Assembly (NCBI GenBank): GCA_026874595.1
Contig: CM049311.1
Span: 9,027,676-9,091,675 of the forward strand
Reading direction: 5' to 3'
Length of the DNA: 64,000 nucleotides
Source: Sipunculus nudus
Taxonomy: Eukaryota; Annelida; Sipuncula; Golfingiida; Sipunculidae
Under the pieces are notes generated by a model. It was not told where the DNA came from, did not search any database, and saw only the letters and a list, made by a program, of their open reading frames with translations. Shown piece by piece: positions 11,912 through 24,030 of the stretch. Numbering within the stretch: the first letter of the stretch is position 1; each line of letters opens with the position of its first letter. A program made the translations under genes and the position numbers.

Positions 11912-14697
11912 ACTAGCTGAAACACCCGGTATATACCGGGCTTTTTACCGGGGTTTGAGGGATATATTTACTGAGATATTGAATGTTGGCTCATTTTTAG
12001 CTCAGCTGACTATAAGTCATCTGAGCTATAGTCGTGGTCCATTGTCCGTCGTCCGTCCGTCTGTCCGTCCGTCCGTCCGTCCGTCCGTAGATGTGGCACG
12101 TTTTGAAACCGTAAGACCTAGGAATCCAAAATTCAGCATACTGTTAGATGTCCCCAAGATCTCCTACCAAGCCGAAAACTGGGTCTTTGCGACTTCGTTC
12201 CTTTGAGAAATTAAGGAAAAACCTCAATTTTTTTATTAAAATCCTATTTTCACACTTCAGGACTGCCTAATATCAAAACCACTCATTTGTTTTTCCTCAT
12301 ATTTACCATAAATATTCCTCTATATAGTTCCTATGAACATGCCAGAAATTAAGTCTGTAAAGAATAAATTCTTTAAGTTATGGGCCCAAACATAATGGAC
12401 TTTGTAAAAAATCAGGAAAAATAATAACTCACTTAACATGAAAAATTTTGGAAGTGGAGTCTATTTTATCAAGTATATAACTATGTTTAATCAAGTTTCA
12501 ATTGTTTACCCAAAATTAGATCTGAATTTTGTAAATTTTTTAAGTTATAAGCATAAAAATAAAATCAGTACCTTAAATTTTGCCCAACTTTGACCATGGC
12601 ACGTTTTTTTGCTGTAAGTACCATTGATTTAATTTTCACAGCATGTAAACATAAATATTTAATTTGTTTAAATCTGAAATTTGAAAATAAAAGCTTGAAA
12701 ATTAAGCTAGTTATTGATTTTTTTCTTGAGGCTCTATTGTAGTCAATTGCTTTGATTACTGATTACAGATGCAGGGTCCCACTCCAGGTCAATGGAAGTC
12801 AGCTATGCCAGGGTGTCTGATTTGTTACAGTCACTGGGGGAGATCCCCTGCTGTGACAGGTGTACAGTTATTCATATCACCACTCCAATACCCCCCCCCC
12901 CTGCAAACCCAACCAACCAAGTGTTATGCAGTAATTGTTATTGTTGTTATTGTTTTCACTGTATCTCCTTAATTGTAATGCTGTTTCAACTCTGATATGC
13001 AAAAACTTTCCTTGAAAAAAATTCAAGGTGTAACCCAGAAGATGCAATGTTGTGTAATGTAGCATTTTTAAAGAAATCTATTTTCTTTTAAATGATTTTA
13101 ACAAATATAATTAAACCCATCAGTATGCTTAAATTCATAAAATATGAAGCACATTATGGATAAATAAAGACACAATTAAAAATTGTGAAATCTAAATCAA
13201 GTATTATTTTTAGATATTTATTGTTTTGCAGATTTAAAAGATATATTTTTGTGGTAAAAAATAAATAAACATTTGTATGCATGATGTGGTGTTATCTGAC
13301 AAGATTGAGATTTATGATGATGCAATTGAGAATTATGAATCAACTTTTATATTCAGATATATATGTTATATTGGAAATGTATAGAAATATAAACTTAAAT
13401 TTAAAAAAATTGATGTGATAAAAAAATGAGGATTTAATACAAACATTTGTTCATTATTTTCCTGCCTCAGCAGAATTTGAGATCAGGCTTTGTTTGCCCT
13501 GTTTTATGTTGTTATTTAGTTATATTTCAACTGTATACATTTCATTAAAAAATACATATATATTTAATAGTATATATTATACAAAAAAATAGATTCAATT
13601 GAATCACAAACTGCTCACATGCTTCAGTTTCAACATTAGGAAACACATGGTCAGGTCACAAAATATTATTTGCAACAATTTCTTGCTCATCAGTACAAAC
13701 CAATCATATAAACCAACCTTTATTACCTCTTCCTCTTACACTTTATCTCCATTTGATATTATTTTAGACTTTTACCTTCAAGTTCAACTTCAGCTGAGCA
13801 CAGTGACCCATAGGTCCCTTGTTTATTATAAAAGTTAAAAGAAAATATAGATTTTTCGTGGGATACTCTCGGAATACGATATGTACAAAATTTTTTTACT
13901 GTTATTTTGTGGCGCTGTGCTCATGGCAAAAATTATACCCCGGTATGTTAATCCTGAAGACCTGGTCAGTGATGGTTTACATTGCGAACCGGAATGAGAC
14001 GCGGAGGCATACAGTGTTTCGTTGAAATTTGACTGGTTTCTATCGTTAGACTTATAAAGAATAGGTTAATGTGAGGAACACATGAAAGATTTATTAAATG
14101 TACGTTGCAAGGAAACTGTTCCTGAAGAAGGAAACAGAAATATGCATACATCGTAAGTAGCAGAAGCGGACCCAGCGGGACTCCATGCAGTGAGTCCGTA
14201 TCCCATTTTCAGCCACCGCAACCTTTTTTTCATCGTATCAGACAACTTTTGAGGCCTGAAACCCCCGCCACCACCCCAGCCCTGTTCCTGAAATTGGGAC
14301 CTTGAATTAGGTTTTGTCATTAATCCTCCTGGGTTGAACTCTCAATTTCATAAAGCGAGAAACATGTTTTTCTCTTTCACTGACCACGCACGTGGATCAA
14401 ATCCTTCACTGAAAGCAAGCGTTATTCATATGAACAATAGTCCTTAGTGTTAGAGGTAAAGTGACCACGATGCACGCATTCCGGCAATTGCCGAAGGCAG
14501 TTCGGCTGTGCTCGGTAAAAAAACGGAAATATCACTCAAAATTATATGTATATTAAAAATTATTTATTTTAATATTGCCTATGTCACTGCGGGAATAATA
14601 ACCTTAAAAATGATGTGTGGCACAATATTGTTCACAACGCGGTTTTAGAGAACATTGCGATCAAACATGAACCGAATTCCTTTTATAAGTATTAGAT
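11912..14697. repeat. Second copy of the 28-1018 repeat, split by HEL-1
   Basis: The left part (11912-11998) starts with the palindrome CCCGGTATATACCGGG and ends GGCTCATTTTT. The right part (13822-14697) resumes with TTTATTATAAAAGTTAAAAG and ends TTTTATAAGTATTAGAT. Together they align with 28-1018; the split falls where the uninterrupted copy reads GGCTCATTTTTCATTCTAAA. The right part contains the same purine-rich and TCCTCCTGGGTTGAACTC blocks. Confidence 0.75.
11999..13821 (+). mobile_element. HEL-1 element E (1.8 kb) inserted in another repeat
   Basis: It has the canonical left hairpin (AGCTCAG...CTGAGCT), an expanded (TCCG)n tract at about 12044-12087, and a right end CAGCTGAGCACAGTGACCCA then TAGGTCCCTTG. 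Its right half differs from the short subfamily and matches the first 2.7 kb of element B (53080-57473). A poly-C tract lies at 12891-12901. It has T-runs on both sides and no obvious long target duplication. No coding capacity. Confidence 0.78.
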
Positions 14698-16384
14698 AAA
14701 TACTTACAACTATAAACAGTTTTTCTCTGTTTAAGTCTTCTGTGTGGTGAGATCGCGAGAATGAAATCCCCGCGAAACGCTGAAAAAAGTGCAAATCGCA
14801 AAATTTAACCCCGCGAATATAAAGCCAACCACTGTATTAACACCAGAGGAGCGGATTTCGAAACTCCCCCCCCCCCCACACACACACCCCCGGGAGCCAG
14901 AGTGTTCACCTTACCATGTCTACCATCCCCTCGCCTGGGAAAACAGCAGAGCCCGCACATATTGCAAACCTTATTGGAATACTTACATACAGTGTGTAAG
15001 TTGGAATAGACCAGCTTATAAAAGTGAAACCTGATTAGTAACACCAAGCCATTAACTTTCCTGATGAAAGTAATGGAACTCATTACGGCCACAGCTGACA
15101 AAAATAACCGCGTACGGCTGTGACCAATTACTTTAGCTGGGCAAAGCGGATTTGTTTTGAATGCCAGAGGTTCCAAGTCACAAACCTGTTTCTTTTGTAC
15201 AGTTTAAGCCTTATTCTTTTACAGGAAAGTATGTTTAATCTTTGTGATACTCTATATGTTTTCTTCGGGATTTTATTCTGTCGACAGTTAACTTGAGATC
15301 AAATTCTTATTTGCACACACACACATACACACGAACACACACGCACGCTCTGTAGTTATAGTGGTTTGCGTGACAGCGTTACAGTAGATAGTGAAACGTA
15401 CCTGCCCGGACAGATATATCCAACAAACGTGTTATTATTGACCCCTTTCCATAACTGCGGTCCTCGCGCGGGTCCAGCATGATGATCCAAAATTGTTGGA
15501 TTTCTGCGGATGCCCGCTTACGGACAGATACCCGCATGTACGGAAAGGCAGCCTATAGTATATTAGGTCCAATATTAAGGAGAAATTTATAAAGTATAAA
15601 AATTAACTACACATAGGGGCCTATCTGATAGCTTTATGATACCATGCCAAGTGCAGAGCCAAAAAAAGTAACCGCAAAAAAAGCTTATGCAAGCTCCTTC
15701 GGGACGGAAGGAAGGTCAAAGCAGTTTTCATTATAAGTGCTAAATTTATTAAACCTGTTTTTCATGCAGCTTTTCATATCCAGCCGGGATCCTTAAACCT
15801 GTATAATTATTATCAGTAAAAAGGTTGACACCTCAATTAATTTTCAGGACTAGCCAAATTTTTATGCTTTTATAGATCATATAAGACTCGTATTTATTTC
15901 CCCAGTTAATGGAATTCTTGTGAATGAATAAGATTTACGCGATTTATGGTGGAACATTTTTATATGTGCGGTTTACTGTATGTTATATAGAGCTTAACTC
16001 AGAGGTTCGTAGAATGAAAACCAGATGGCGCTGTTGAACGATTGAGGTTTTACCCTGAAAGTACTTAATGTAAACTATCCCTTCTATCACCACATGGGTA
16101 AATTGGGTATACCTGTGTTATAGATTCTACATTCAAATTTGTGTTCTTATAATAATCTTATTTAATTTGAAGATTAAATTAAATCGCAACATGTTTATGG
16201 CGAAACATTCAATCTAAGCAAGTTTAAGCCAATGCTTATGTCAGATTTGTGAAATCTTAATGAAGCAGTCCCGACAAAAGTGATTTATAACTGCTTTGTT
16301 TTAAACAAGACATTTCCGCAGGTGTTACAGTTAAAATAAATGATTAAATTGCACGCAGTTTCTTTTTTAAAATAGAAAAAATTC
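14698..16384. other. Intergenic sequence with poly-C and CA repeats
   Basis: It contains a C-run followed by CACACA at about 14867-14887, a (CA)n-like tract at about 15313-15346, and GATCGCGAGAATGAAATCCC-type sequence near 14752-14830 resembling eroded DNA-element ends. Palindromic GC-rich patches occur near 15465-15545. No gene is supported. Confidence 0.35.
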
Positions 16385-16615
16385 TCACTGTTTATTATAT
16401 GCAAAATCCGCCAGATATGCATTGCCAAATTCAAAATGCTCAAAGGTGAGCATTGGGTCCTCCAGCCTTTGTAAGTTATATCTACAATGCAGCAGACAGT
16501 TGTTAAACTCTGATCCCTCTCGGACACACCGTGTGACCTGGTACAAGTCATATTTGTTCTTCATTATAACGTCGGGGGGGTAATCGGCGGACACTACATA
16601 CCGGCAGTTGTATAC
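16385..16615 (-). CDS. Possible terminal exon of an unidentified minus-strand gene
   Basis: On the minus strand a CAG acceptor-like triplet is followed by 76 open codons and TGA at 16385-16387. The translation runs VYNCRYVVSADYPPDVIMKN, later CVREGSEFNNCLLHCRYN, and ends AYLADFAYNKQ. Amino-acid use looks coding (mixed charge, four cysteines, few low-complexity runs) and the region is not in any repeat family found here. A TAA just upstream of the CAG requires an upstream exon if it is real. The polypyrimidine tract is poor. I do not recognise the family. Chance or a decayed exon remains possible. Confidence 0.3.
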   Translation of the reverse strand, partial: VYNCRYVVSADYPPDVIMKNKYDLYQVTRCVREGSEFNNCLLHCRYNLQRLEDPMLTFEHFEFGNAYLADFAYNKQ

Positions 16616-18312
16616 CTGTTATTTTTAATACCTTGACCCTGGCAGGTCTAAGTATACTTACCAAAGAGCAATAATCCAATGATGCAAATATTGGAGCTTA
16701 TATTCAGGCAAATGTGTGCACGCAGTTGATGTCAGTTGTCCAATGTTAGAGCACCAGGAAGTTCATTTCACGCCTGCATAAACCAGTCCTTGAGGATAAG
16801 TTTTGCAAACTGAAGTAATTCTGATATAGGAAAAATTATGGTATTCCGAATTTAAATCAATGTTAAATAAAAGAAACATTATTTCATTATATTTGCATAC
16901 ATAAAAGATATTGCAAGCCGGAAACCGGACGTGCATATATATGGAGGCGTGTATACTTCGTCAGACAGCGGTCACCTGAGTGGCATACATGTTTAATTTG
17001 TAGAGATTTAATTATTTCAAATGTCAACATTAAATTACTCTGAATTAACAATTAGGCTCAATGTCTACGTCAATCTCATTCATGATTTTTTTATTTGCTT
17101 TGGTAATGGATATCATGTATATGTAACACAGCAAATATGTTTGTCCACATTGATTGAATACTAGCATTTCTCTGATTCTCAGACCATTGAAATCAATATT
17201 AAAACTTGTCTAAATACGCGTGTGTACTCATAGAAAGTACGGGTATTACGAAAATGCTAAAAGAAGATTGCATTGGCCTGTGAACCAAAAGGGTTAAATA
17301 CTTGGTATGAATTGAAATGGAAGCATATATGAACCACATAAATCTATAAATTAACCTATAGAATAGAGGGTTCTCTGCTATATAACTCATATCAGGTAGA
17401 TCACATCTGGCCAATCAATAAAAAAGAACAATACTTTCATATCAATATTATTTCGTTTTTATTCTTTCATGATATTTATAACACTTAAGACATGTTGGGT
17501 GGTCATTTGATTGTCATTATTTTTTCAGCGAAAAATAATAATCTGAAATTTTCTACACTCTTTGCGAAGGTCTCTCATAACATTCTTTCTGCTAACCCAA
17601 ATAATTTACAATTTAATGAGATCACTGCGTAAAAACCGTAGTATTTTCCAGAAACCTTCCGACTGGTCTACTGTTTGTTAAATCTCTATTTGACATTTAT
17701 ACTCGTGTACTAGTGTATAAATATTCTAAAAACAATACCTATACAGAATTTGGAATCGACTCCATCTCCGGGACATTATGAAACCCTGTAGGTTGGACCG
17801 GTCACAAAAAATATTATATATTTTGCTTTGGCGAAAGTAATTCATGCAGTCTTCGAAAATTCTACAAAACAATATGCAATGAAAATTGCGTACTCGTTAT
17901 ATTATTGTTCCAGCAGAAACATCACAGTGCAACATTTTCAGTAGACGAAAGTATATGAATGCCTTCTAAAATACAGTTATAGCATGACACCACAACGAAA
18001 TTATAGGTGTTACGAAAGCAGTGCTCATACAGCAGTACACATAAATCCCGACTCTTGGAGAAAAACAAATATTCCCAAGACGAAAGTAAATTAAGGTAAT
18101 CTAAAAGTCGCTGGTAATTTTCCACTGCATGTTTTAAGTAAACATAATGTTTACATTAAGTATACATGAAGACACATGGTATTTTTTTATCGATTGATGC
18201 ATGTTTTTTCTTTAACTTTTGCTTTGAGGAGCAGTTAGTTCATAAATACTTTATGGAAAAAAAATATATTCTTTTTCATGTTTCGGGGTATTTTCTGAAC
18301 ACAAGGATGACG
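16616..18312. other. Intergenic sequence, nothing recognised
   Basis: AT-rich sequence with short chance ORFs on both strands. No repeat boundary, RNA gene or exon could be supported. Confidence 0.35.
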
Positions 18313-18330
18313 TCACTTCCGGGTATAAAT
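18308..18330 (+). promoter_or_regulatory. CRE-ETS-TATA-like composite site
   Basis: A perfect CRE palindrome TGACGTCA is followed at once by an ETS-type CTTCCGG and then TATAAAT within 23 bp. An NRF1-like TGCGCATGCGTA lies at 18464-18475. This order resembles compact promoters. However, it overlaps the stop codon end of the minus-strand ORF 18313-18564, and no + strand gene start is visible just downstream. Confidence 0.3.
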
Positions 18331-18564
18331 TGTGTATTCCCGCCTGAAGGCTGGAGTCTCTTTTCTAGCCAGCGTTATGTTTCCTCTCTTTTGGTCCTGC
18401 ACGAACTGAATAATCTCGATCATTGTTTTAACTTCTTCTCGTTCTCGTTTAAGTCGGTGGCACTGCGCATGCGTACATGCTGCCATGTGCGCCTTGAGCC
18501 CTCCTGCGTACATGAATGAACTGTGGCATTTCTTGAAGCCAGGGCATTTCCAAGCAATTGGCAT
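18313..18564 (-). CDS. Small C2H2-like zinc-finger ORF, unidentified
   Basis: An 83-codon ORF from ATG to TGA. Residues 7-32 have the spacing C-x5-C-x12-H-x5-H (WKCPGFKKCHSSF, LKAHMAACTH), a divergent C2H2-like finger. A basic and glutamate-rich stretch follows (HRLKREREEVKTM), then a predicted helix and an arginine-rich tail. It could be a complete small protein, one exon of a larger gene, or a remnant of a transposon-borne finger protein. The region is unique in this window. Neighbours give no clue. Confidence 0.35.
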   Translation of the reverse strand: MPIAWKCPGFKKCHSSFMYAGGLKAHMAACTHAQCHRLKREREEVKTMIEIIQFVQDQKRGNITLARKETPAFRREYTIYTRK

Positions 18565-18933
18565 TTTGATTTGATATTTTTAATGTCTCATATATATTTG
18601 AAACCACTTTTATATCCGGGTTTGAAAACAGGACAATTAAGTTTCAGGATTGCTGCTGGTTCCTTGCTTGTTTCACTTCATTCCATGTTAAAACCTAAGG
18701 GTTTCAAGACCTGAAATAAATATGAACAGACGTAAATAAATGCAAGTGCATGTGCAAGTTGCTGTAAAAGAGAGCATGTGTTATTCTTCATATGAATTAT
18801 TTAAAATCTTCAAGAAACAAGAAAATGTTGTTCCTTAATATTCATACACAAACTTCTAACAAATAAAAGAAAGTAAAACAAAATTTGCCTATGTATGTAT
18901 ACATTTACTCAAGAACACCCATCTGACACGTTT
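18565..18933. other. Intergenic sequence, nothing recognised
   Basis: AT-rich spacer between the zinc-finger-like ORF and the solo LTR. No feature supported. Confidence 0.3.
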
Positions 18934-18937
18934 GTAT

Positions 18938-19741
18938 TGTTACAGGTGCTCTTTTTTTATGTGACACGGGCGTAACTCCTATTGTGGCACTCGTGTCTGG
19001 CCGCGTATTAAATTTTATGTTTAATCCGTACTGATTGAACTCTCGCTGTCATGTTAGCCTTGGATTTTCACGCTTGGTCGTGGGTCACGTGATGAGCCTA
19101 GTATGTGGAGATACACAGCGCTGTTTTTCTAGAGAATTTCTGAGGCGCGTGTAGACTGTGTTGTGCAGGACCTTATAGGCTGTTCGAGAAGTGGAAAATT
19201 CTCGGCTTGAGGTGTGAAGGTATTATAGGGGCTGTGTTTTAGAACGAGGGCAGAGAGAGAACAGCAGAGCAGATTCCAGCGGACGCAGAAGCGTGTGTCA
19301 GGACCTTATCCGACGAATGCGGCAATTATAGATTTTCAAAGACTTTCTCCTGGATTTTATGCATTTGGACTTCAGTTTACTTTCTGGGTTGTTGCAAGAA
19401 CTTTCCACTTGACTGTCATTCTCCGAGAGTTAACATTTAAATGACTTATCGGTGTGATGGTGTTGGGATCCAGGTACTGTGCACATTATTTTCTATGTGA
19501 TTGTACTTGTTGCTGTACCGCTGTTTTACTGTATAATTGTATTGATTTAGTGTATTGTAATGTTAGGATTGTTTTAAGAATAAATTATAGTTATTTGTTA
19601 ACAAAAAAACACTGACTTCTTTATTCATTCCCATAGACATTTCACGCTGCCTAGTGTTACAGAATCTGATTTTTTTTATCTCCGTTACAAAATTTGTGTT
19701 CATCACGCATACGTGATCTGTTTATGTTAGGTTCCGTAACA
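18938..19741 (+). mobile_element. Solo LTR (804 bp) of a retrotransposon
   Basis: It begins TGTTAC and ends GTAACA, a perfect 6-bp short inverted repeat of the TG...CA type. It is flanked by GTAT on both sides (18934-18937 and 19742-19745), a 4-bp target duplication. An AATAAA poly(A) signal lies at 19579-19584 toward the 3' side, as expected for an R/U5 boundary. No gag or pol and no second LTR lie nearby. Ends and duplication size fit Ty3/gypsy-like LTRs, but the class is inferred from termini only. Orientation is set by the AATAAA. Confidence 0.65.
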
Positions 19742-19745
19742 GTAT

Positions 19746-22700
19746 GTATTGTATGCATGCATGTATACACGTATAGGTGTGTATATATCTAAATACATGT
19801 ATACACACAGCTTGACACATACGAATGTCTAAACTATTGAATTACATAATTATTGATATTATTGATTTTTATAACATGACCAAGTAAAAGTCTGGTTAAG
19901 TATAATCTAAGCTCCATGGGGTCCATGGTGACATCTTGAAGTATCCAATAACTCAAGCTAACACGAGACGCTCAATATTCCCGGTAGCTCGCTCTTATCG
20001 CCTTCTAGTGTTCAGTTACCACCAGTCAACTTTTATTGTCGACATAATATATAGCCTGCATGACGAAGTGGGGGAGGTATTCATGTAGTCCTCCTCATGG
20101 AATTCAGATAATAAATGAAATTAATTATTTACGATCAAGTTGCATTATTTTTAAACAAACTATTTCGGGTGTGTCAATTTTTATTTCGCTGTCGAGTTGA
20201 TTAAAATGCCGCAATCAAAATTCAGCATATCCTTGAAATATATTTGAGAACGTACCTGCATGGACATTCCTACATATAGGATCTGCATATAAATTTGATT
20301 TGTGAAGGGAAAAAAATCTGACTTGGTATTGTATATGTAATACACAGAGCAGCCTTACAAACAGACACTTTGTCGTTTGTGTTCGGGCATGTTTACACAA
20401 ACATAAACTATATTTGTACAATTTTTCAAACCTTCCTTGTAACACAGATCGTCTATGAACCATTCTCAAAGTTTAACACCCTATTTAAAAGAGATCTTTT
20501 AATTATTCCCCGCAGAATTTGAGAGACTAATTCATATATAATAAGAACGGCTCCGATATGCATGACGATAAAGAGAGTCTAAGATAAACAAAAAGCATGA
20601 CCGAAGAAAGCAGGTTAAAATATATATAGCAGCCCTGTCTCACTGGGAACATTGCATGTCCTATAAGAGCAGTTTAATGTGGTTACTTCACAATATAAAA
20701 ATCAATTTTGCATGCAAAACACATCTCAAAATGCATGAGATTTTTAGGTGATCTTATGCCATCTTTGCCGTCAAATATATTAGTTGCTCCATATGCATTT
20801 TCAATTTGCACAAGAAATTAACTATCGAACATATACAAATATACGATTTTCGCTATTTTCTGTTAAACGTTGTCATGGTAACTACAGTAAAAATAAGAAG
20901 ACATTTTACACCAACCTGTTTCTTGCAGCGCGTGGCGTCCTGTCAGAGTTAGTTATTACCATATACTAACATATACACTAACGGTCCTTAACCTGTAAAC
21001 AGACGACAGACTCCCGGATAATCCATCTTATTCATTACTAATGATAATCCCCGTGACTGCAGATTGCCTGCCACTATAAGCCAGTTAAAGCCACACTCTT
21101 TGCGGGATTACGAAGTATCACAGAAGCCTATCTAGTTTCGACGGACCACGCGGGTTGCTATAGAGCTCCAATAGACCGCCTGTAAGGCCATGGCATGTTC
21201 CTAATCCGCTGAGTTTACCTTATGCCGCCCGCGGATTTTGTTTGTCCGAGGCCGTTTAAGATTAATCTTTTGATCTTCTATAGAAACAACCTAAATCAGG
21301 TTTAATTAATACCCTTGTATTTTCAAACGAGGCGTCAGAAAATATTGGCAAGACACGGTTACACTCTAGAAAATAAGTCGGGGACGGCTGGGGTTGACGA
21401 TGGGAAATGACTATGGGAGTGGAGAGGCTATCGGAGAAATTTTTAATTTTATATTATTCATTTTGTAAAAATTTCCATTTCTGTTTATTCTAGCCCAAAT
21501 ATTAAAAAAAAATATTCAAAATTTAAGTCTTTCTTTTGTATAACTTATACTCACACAAGAAAAAAATGTAATGGTGTATTTAAAGTTCTACTGATTGGAG
21601 TAATTCTTCATATCTTGCAGAATGTGCATGTCAGTGATAAAATAAAAATCAGCGGTAAAAATGGGTCCACATTAATTTTTTCCACATTAACTGCGCCATT
21701 AATTTAATTTTACCCGGTTCCAAGTTTTTCATAGGGAGGGGGGAGTATGGGTTTGAGTAGGACGTCTTTGTGTTCGTGTCTCTCTTACCGATGTTTTGGA
21801 ATTTTAAGTCATAATTTACTATGGCATTTTACCGGAAATATGAAATTTGAAGATGATTATTCTCGTTGTCTTAGTCGGTAAGAAGTTAAAATTATGAAAT
21901 GCTATTGAAAATACTACTTTTATTATATTTCAAAATAATATAATTGAAACTATTCTGTTTCAACGTGGTATGTTCATCCAAAGAATAGGAGGTGTGCATA
22001 GGCCCTTGTTAAATCCGCTGATTCAGTCAAATACGTATATTAATATTACCTTTAGTATCATGGCCTCAATTCTAATTATAGCTTTAGTTTATATATAAAC
22101 ACATAAACCGTATAATAGAAAGATATTTAACACTTTACGAGCAGTTTACCAGATATGTGCTGTTGTATCTAAGAACTTTTCCGATTTCTATAAATACCTA
22201 TTGAATCTCTTAATTTAATATCAATATATAAATGTGTATACAAAGTTGCGTAGTACGCTAAAATCCGACCTTTGCGGTACAGACTGGTATAACACGGGGC
22301 GTGCCCACCTTACGCTTGTTTGGCCTTTTACAGGTAAGTCTTACCAGCAGCGAATGGCGCTTTGTCGTGGAGTGTTTATCAGAGAGACAAATATAAACCA
22401 GGCCTCTTGAGATTTTCTCTGCGGGTTTACAGAGCAGTTAGGTGACAAATGATTTTGGTCATGGATTGACAATACGGAGGAGCCCGGCTCCTTACTAGAT
22501 CAATGATAGTTTTACTGTATTGACACGACCCACGGAAGCTCTCTTCTCAAGTTAAACAGATAAGTCTGTGCCAAGTGAAAGTGAATTGTGGGGTACCTGC
22601 CGGGAGCAGAGCCTCCGGTTAATTAGTTCATTCTGTGACAGATGTTCACAATGTTTTGTCTGTTGTATATACGTGAATCGGCAGAGTAAATGCTGGTATA

Positions 22701-23981
22701 TCATGACATATACTGAGGAACGAAAGAAACTTGAATGAAGTGGCAATGTACACATGTATATGTGCTCCAACGTTTAGCAAAACAAGAAAATTACACCTAA
22801 TTGTAATATCACTCATGCTCGAGTGGTTTGTAATAGGTTACTATAGCCGCTTTTAGAGTAATGAGAAAACCAACATTTCATACTGACAGATGAGTTAAAG
22901 ATATATACACGTCCAGCCAAAGAACCATCCAGTTCACGCCACCACTCCCGCTCTGCTAGGAGTAGGAACACCACACTAGCGACACCTTTCGGCGATGACT
23001 CACACCGAGTTTTCGGGTAGAATATGTCGAAGGTTATGTTAAGATATGTCTGAGTTCATTAATGAAATAAACCTATCGAACATGAGAGGTGAGGTTCATG
23101 CCTGGAGTCTCTACGTGATAAACATTACATTCAATTGACAAAACCTACAATGCTGGAATATATAGACCATAATGTGAAACTTTCTTATCTTGCCAATACG
23201 ACTCTTTTCTCTAATTTTACAAGTATACATCATTTGTAGGAATATGTTCTTTTTACCTTTCAAATAAAAAAAAAAAAAAACGACGGCAGATTGATAGACA
23301 TGCGGGAGCATGAGGAAAGACAGACACACTGATAGACATATCGAGACATTGGAAAATTCAGACGAAAAAAAAACCAAATGTCAGACAGATAGACAGACAA
23401 GCATCTAGACACACCGACAGACGGACGTACGGACGGACCGACGGATGTAAGTGTCACGAATCAACGAGTAAAACCAGAATTCCTGTAATGAAAACGGAAG
23501 CTTTGCGCTAACCGTATATATCAGTGAACACAGTCATGGTATAGTTTGTCAATACACGCGAGACATTTTAATGGTAGCAGGCGTTGTCACTTTCTTTGAC
23601 GAGGCAGTCAATTAATGCTTCACGTCCCGGTCTGGGTAACTGCTGAATAAAACAAGTCAACGTATTGATCACTGTGTTTTATCCGAGGTAGCGGACGGCG
23701 TTAATGCATTGTTAGTTATATACAGCGAGTAAACAAGCAAACAAAGAAGGTTTACTCAAGTTCTGTGTCAAAATCAATCTTGTTTGGTTGCGGTGATAGG
23801 GTAAAATATTGTAACAATATGGACAGGTAGGGCTTATACCCGTTGTTTCTAATTATAATTCTAGTCACACAGGTTTTACCTTCATGTTGGCATTATTGGT
23901 TGAATGGCTTTGTCCTGACGGGTAATGGGATGGGAACAATTTATACTGCTACATTATTTAAAACCATCTTCTATCATCACC
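19746..23981. other. Intergenic region, gene-poor
   Basis: No exon or RNA gene is supported. The block at about 21000-21260 is less AT-rich than its surroundings and could be a conserved noncoding or repeat segment. A CAGA/CGGA-rich simple tract lies at about 23385-23440 (the (TCCG)n pattern on the minus strand). An A-run is at about 23267-23280. Confidence 0.3.
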
Positions 23982-23992
23982 TCCTCTCTCTC

Positions 23993-24028
<36 letters not shown>
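23982..24028. repeat. (CT)n microsatellite
   Basis: An almost pure CT dinucleotide run with one CA interruption. A short ACACAC tract follows. Confidence 0.95.

Positions 24029-24030
<2 letters not shown>

Noticed and set aside
23111-23457. Serine/valine-rich minus ORFs (SVGPSVRPSVGVS)
   Set aside because: They result from a CGGA/CAGA simple tract, the same (TCCG)n pattern as at HEL left ends; no hairpin is next to it, so it was not called as an element.
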